Origin: Clostridia bacterium
GTDB lineage: Bacteria; Bacillota; Clostridia; Oscillospirales; CAG-382
Assembly (NCBI GenBank): GCA_017938055.1
Contig: JAGBCG010000152.1
Coordinates: forward strand, 1-5,928
Reading direction: 5' to 3'
Length of the DNA stretch: 5,928 nt
Shown here: one piece after another, positions 5,881 through 5,928 of the stretch
Numbering within the stretch: position 1 is the first letter of the stretch
Layout of the letters: each line of letters starts with the position of its first letter
Made by a program: the position numbers and the translations under genes
Notes under the pieces: generated by a model
Database searches by the model: none
What the model saw: the letters and a program-made list of their open reading frames with translations, nothing else
Told to the model about the DNA's origin: nothing

Positions 5881-5898
5881 CTTGAAAATTGAACAACG
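5878..5898 (+). promoter_or_regulatory. boxA-like / 16S processing-stem element of the rRNA leader
   Basis: GGACCTTGAAAATTGAACAA closely resembles the element (TTCTTTGAAAACTGAA-like) found before 16S and 23S genes in Firmicutes. There it is linked to Nus-factor antitermination and to the RNase III processing stem of the pre-rRNA. Identification is by likeness to remembered rRNA leaders. It implies that a 16S gene follows the window. Confidence 0.7.
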
Positions 5899-5928
5899 AA
5901 AGACGAGAAAACAAAGCCCTTGAATAGA

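Larger units (their letters stand above)
5844..5928 (+). other. 5' part of an rRNA operon leader (pre-16S), 16S gene itself not reached
   Basis: From the P3 start onward the sequence holds the leader hairpin, the boxA-like element and about 30 further bases (CGAAAGACGAGAAAACAAAG and on) with no coding frame. I do not see the 16S 5' end (AGAGTTTGATC-type motif), so the mature rRNA starts beyond 5928. Confidence 0.7.

Noticed and set aside
1..5928. CRISPR arrays, tRNA genes, complete insertion sequences, att sites
   Set aside because: No regularly spaced repeats, cloverleaf or complete element with terminal repeats was seen; the only mobile-element trace is the partial RAYT.

Overview
The window looks like a piece of chromosome from an anaerobic, low-to-moderate GC Firmicute, most likely a class Clostridia gut-type organism. 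The evidence is strong purine-rich Shine-Dalgarno sites, textbook sigma-A promoters with 17-bp spacers, AT-rich intergenic DNA, a lipoprotein-type solute-binding protein, a clostridial-looking REP-associated transposase and a Firmicutes-style rRNA leader. The species cannot be told from this sequence.

Layout. All protein genes lie on the minus strand. From right to left they are: a small three-helix membrane protein (5120-5374) with its own promoter and terminator; a three-gene polar amino acid ABC importer operon (binding lipoprotein 4135-4953, permease 3470-4114, ATPase 2679-3458), which starts at a consensus promoter at 5006-5034 and ends at a hairpin terminator at 2630-2663; an aconitase-superfamily hydratase of the YbhJ type (269-2509) with a perfect-consensus promoter; and, two bases after the hydratase stop codon, the start of a REP-associated tyrosine transposase (RAYT, 1-266) that runs off the left edge. 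The RAYT reading frame contains a perfect 9-bp inverted repeat resembling the REP hairpins these proteins act on.

The right end (about 5447-5928) has no protein gene but is dense in signals. Three tandem plus-strand promoters at 5586, 5708 and 5815 (all TTGACA, 17-bp spacer, extended -10) are preceded by A-rich tracts. They are followed by a structured leader and a conserved box (GGACCTTGAAAATTGAACAA) of the kind found just upstream of 16S rRNA genes. I read this as the control region of an rRNA operon whose 16S gene should begin soon after base 5928.

The genes form separate transcription units with different jobs: amino acid uptake, an Fe-S hydratase of unknown substrate, a mobile-element-derived gene and ribosome synthesis. 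I do not see a new multi-gene defence, secretion or biosynthetic system. The most interesting points are the RAYT with a REP-like hairpin inside its coding sequence, its tight junction with the hydratase, the altered catalytic Asp in the hydratase, and the repeated promoter modules of the rRNA leader.
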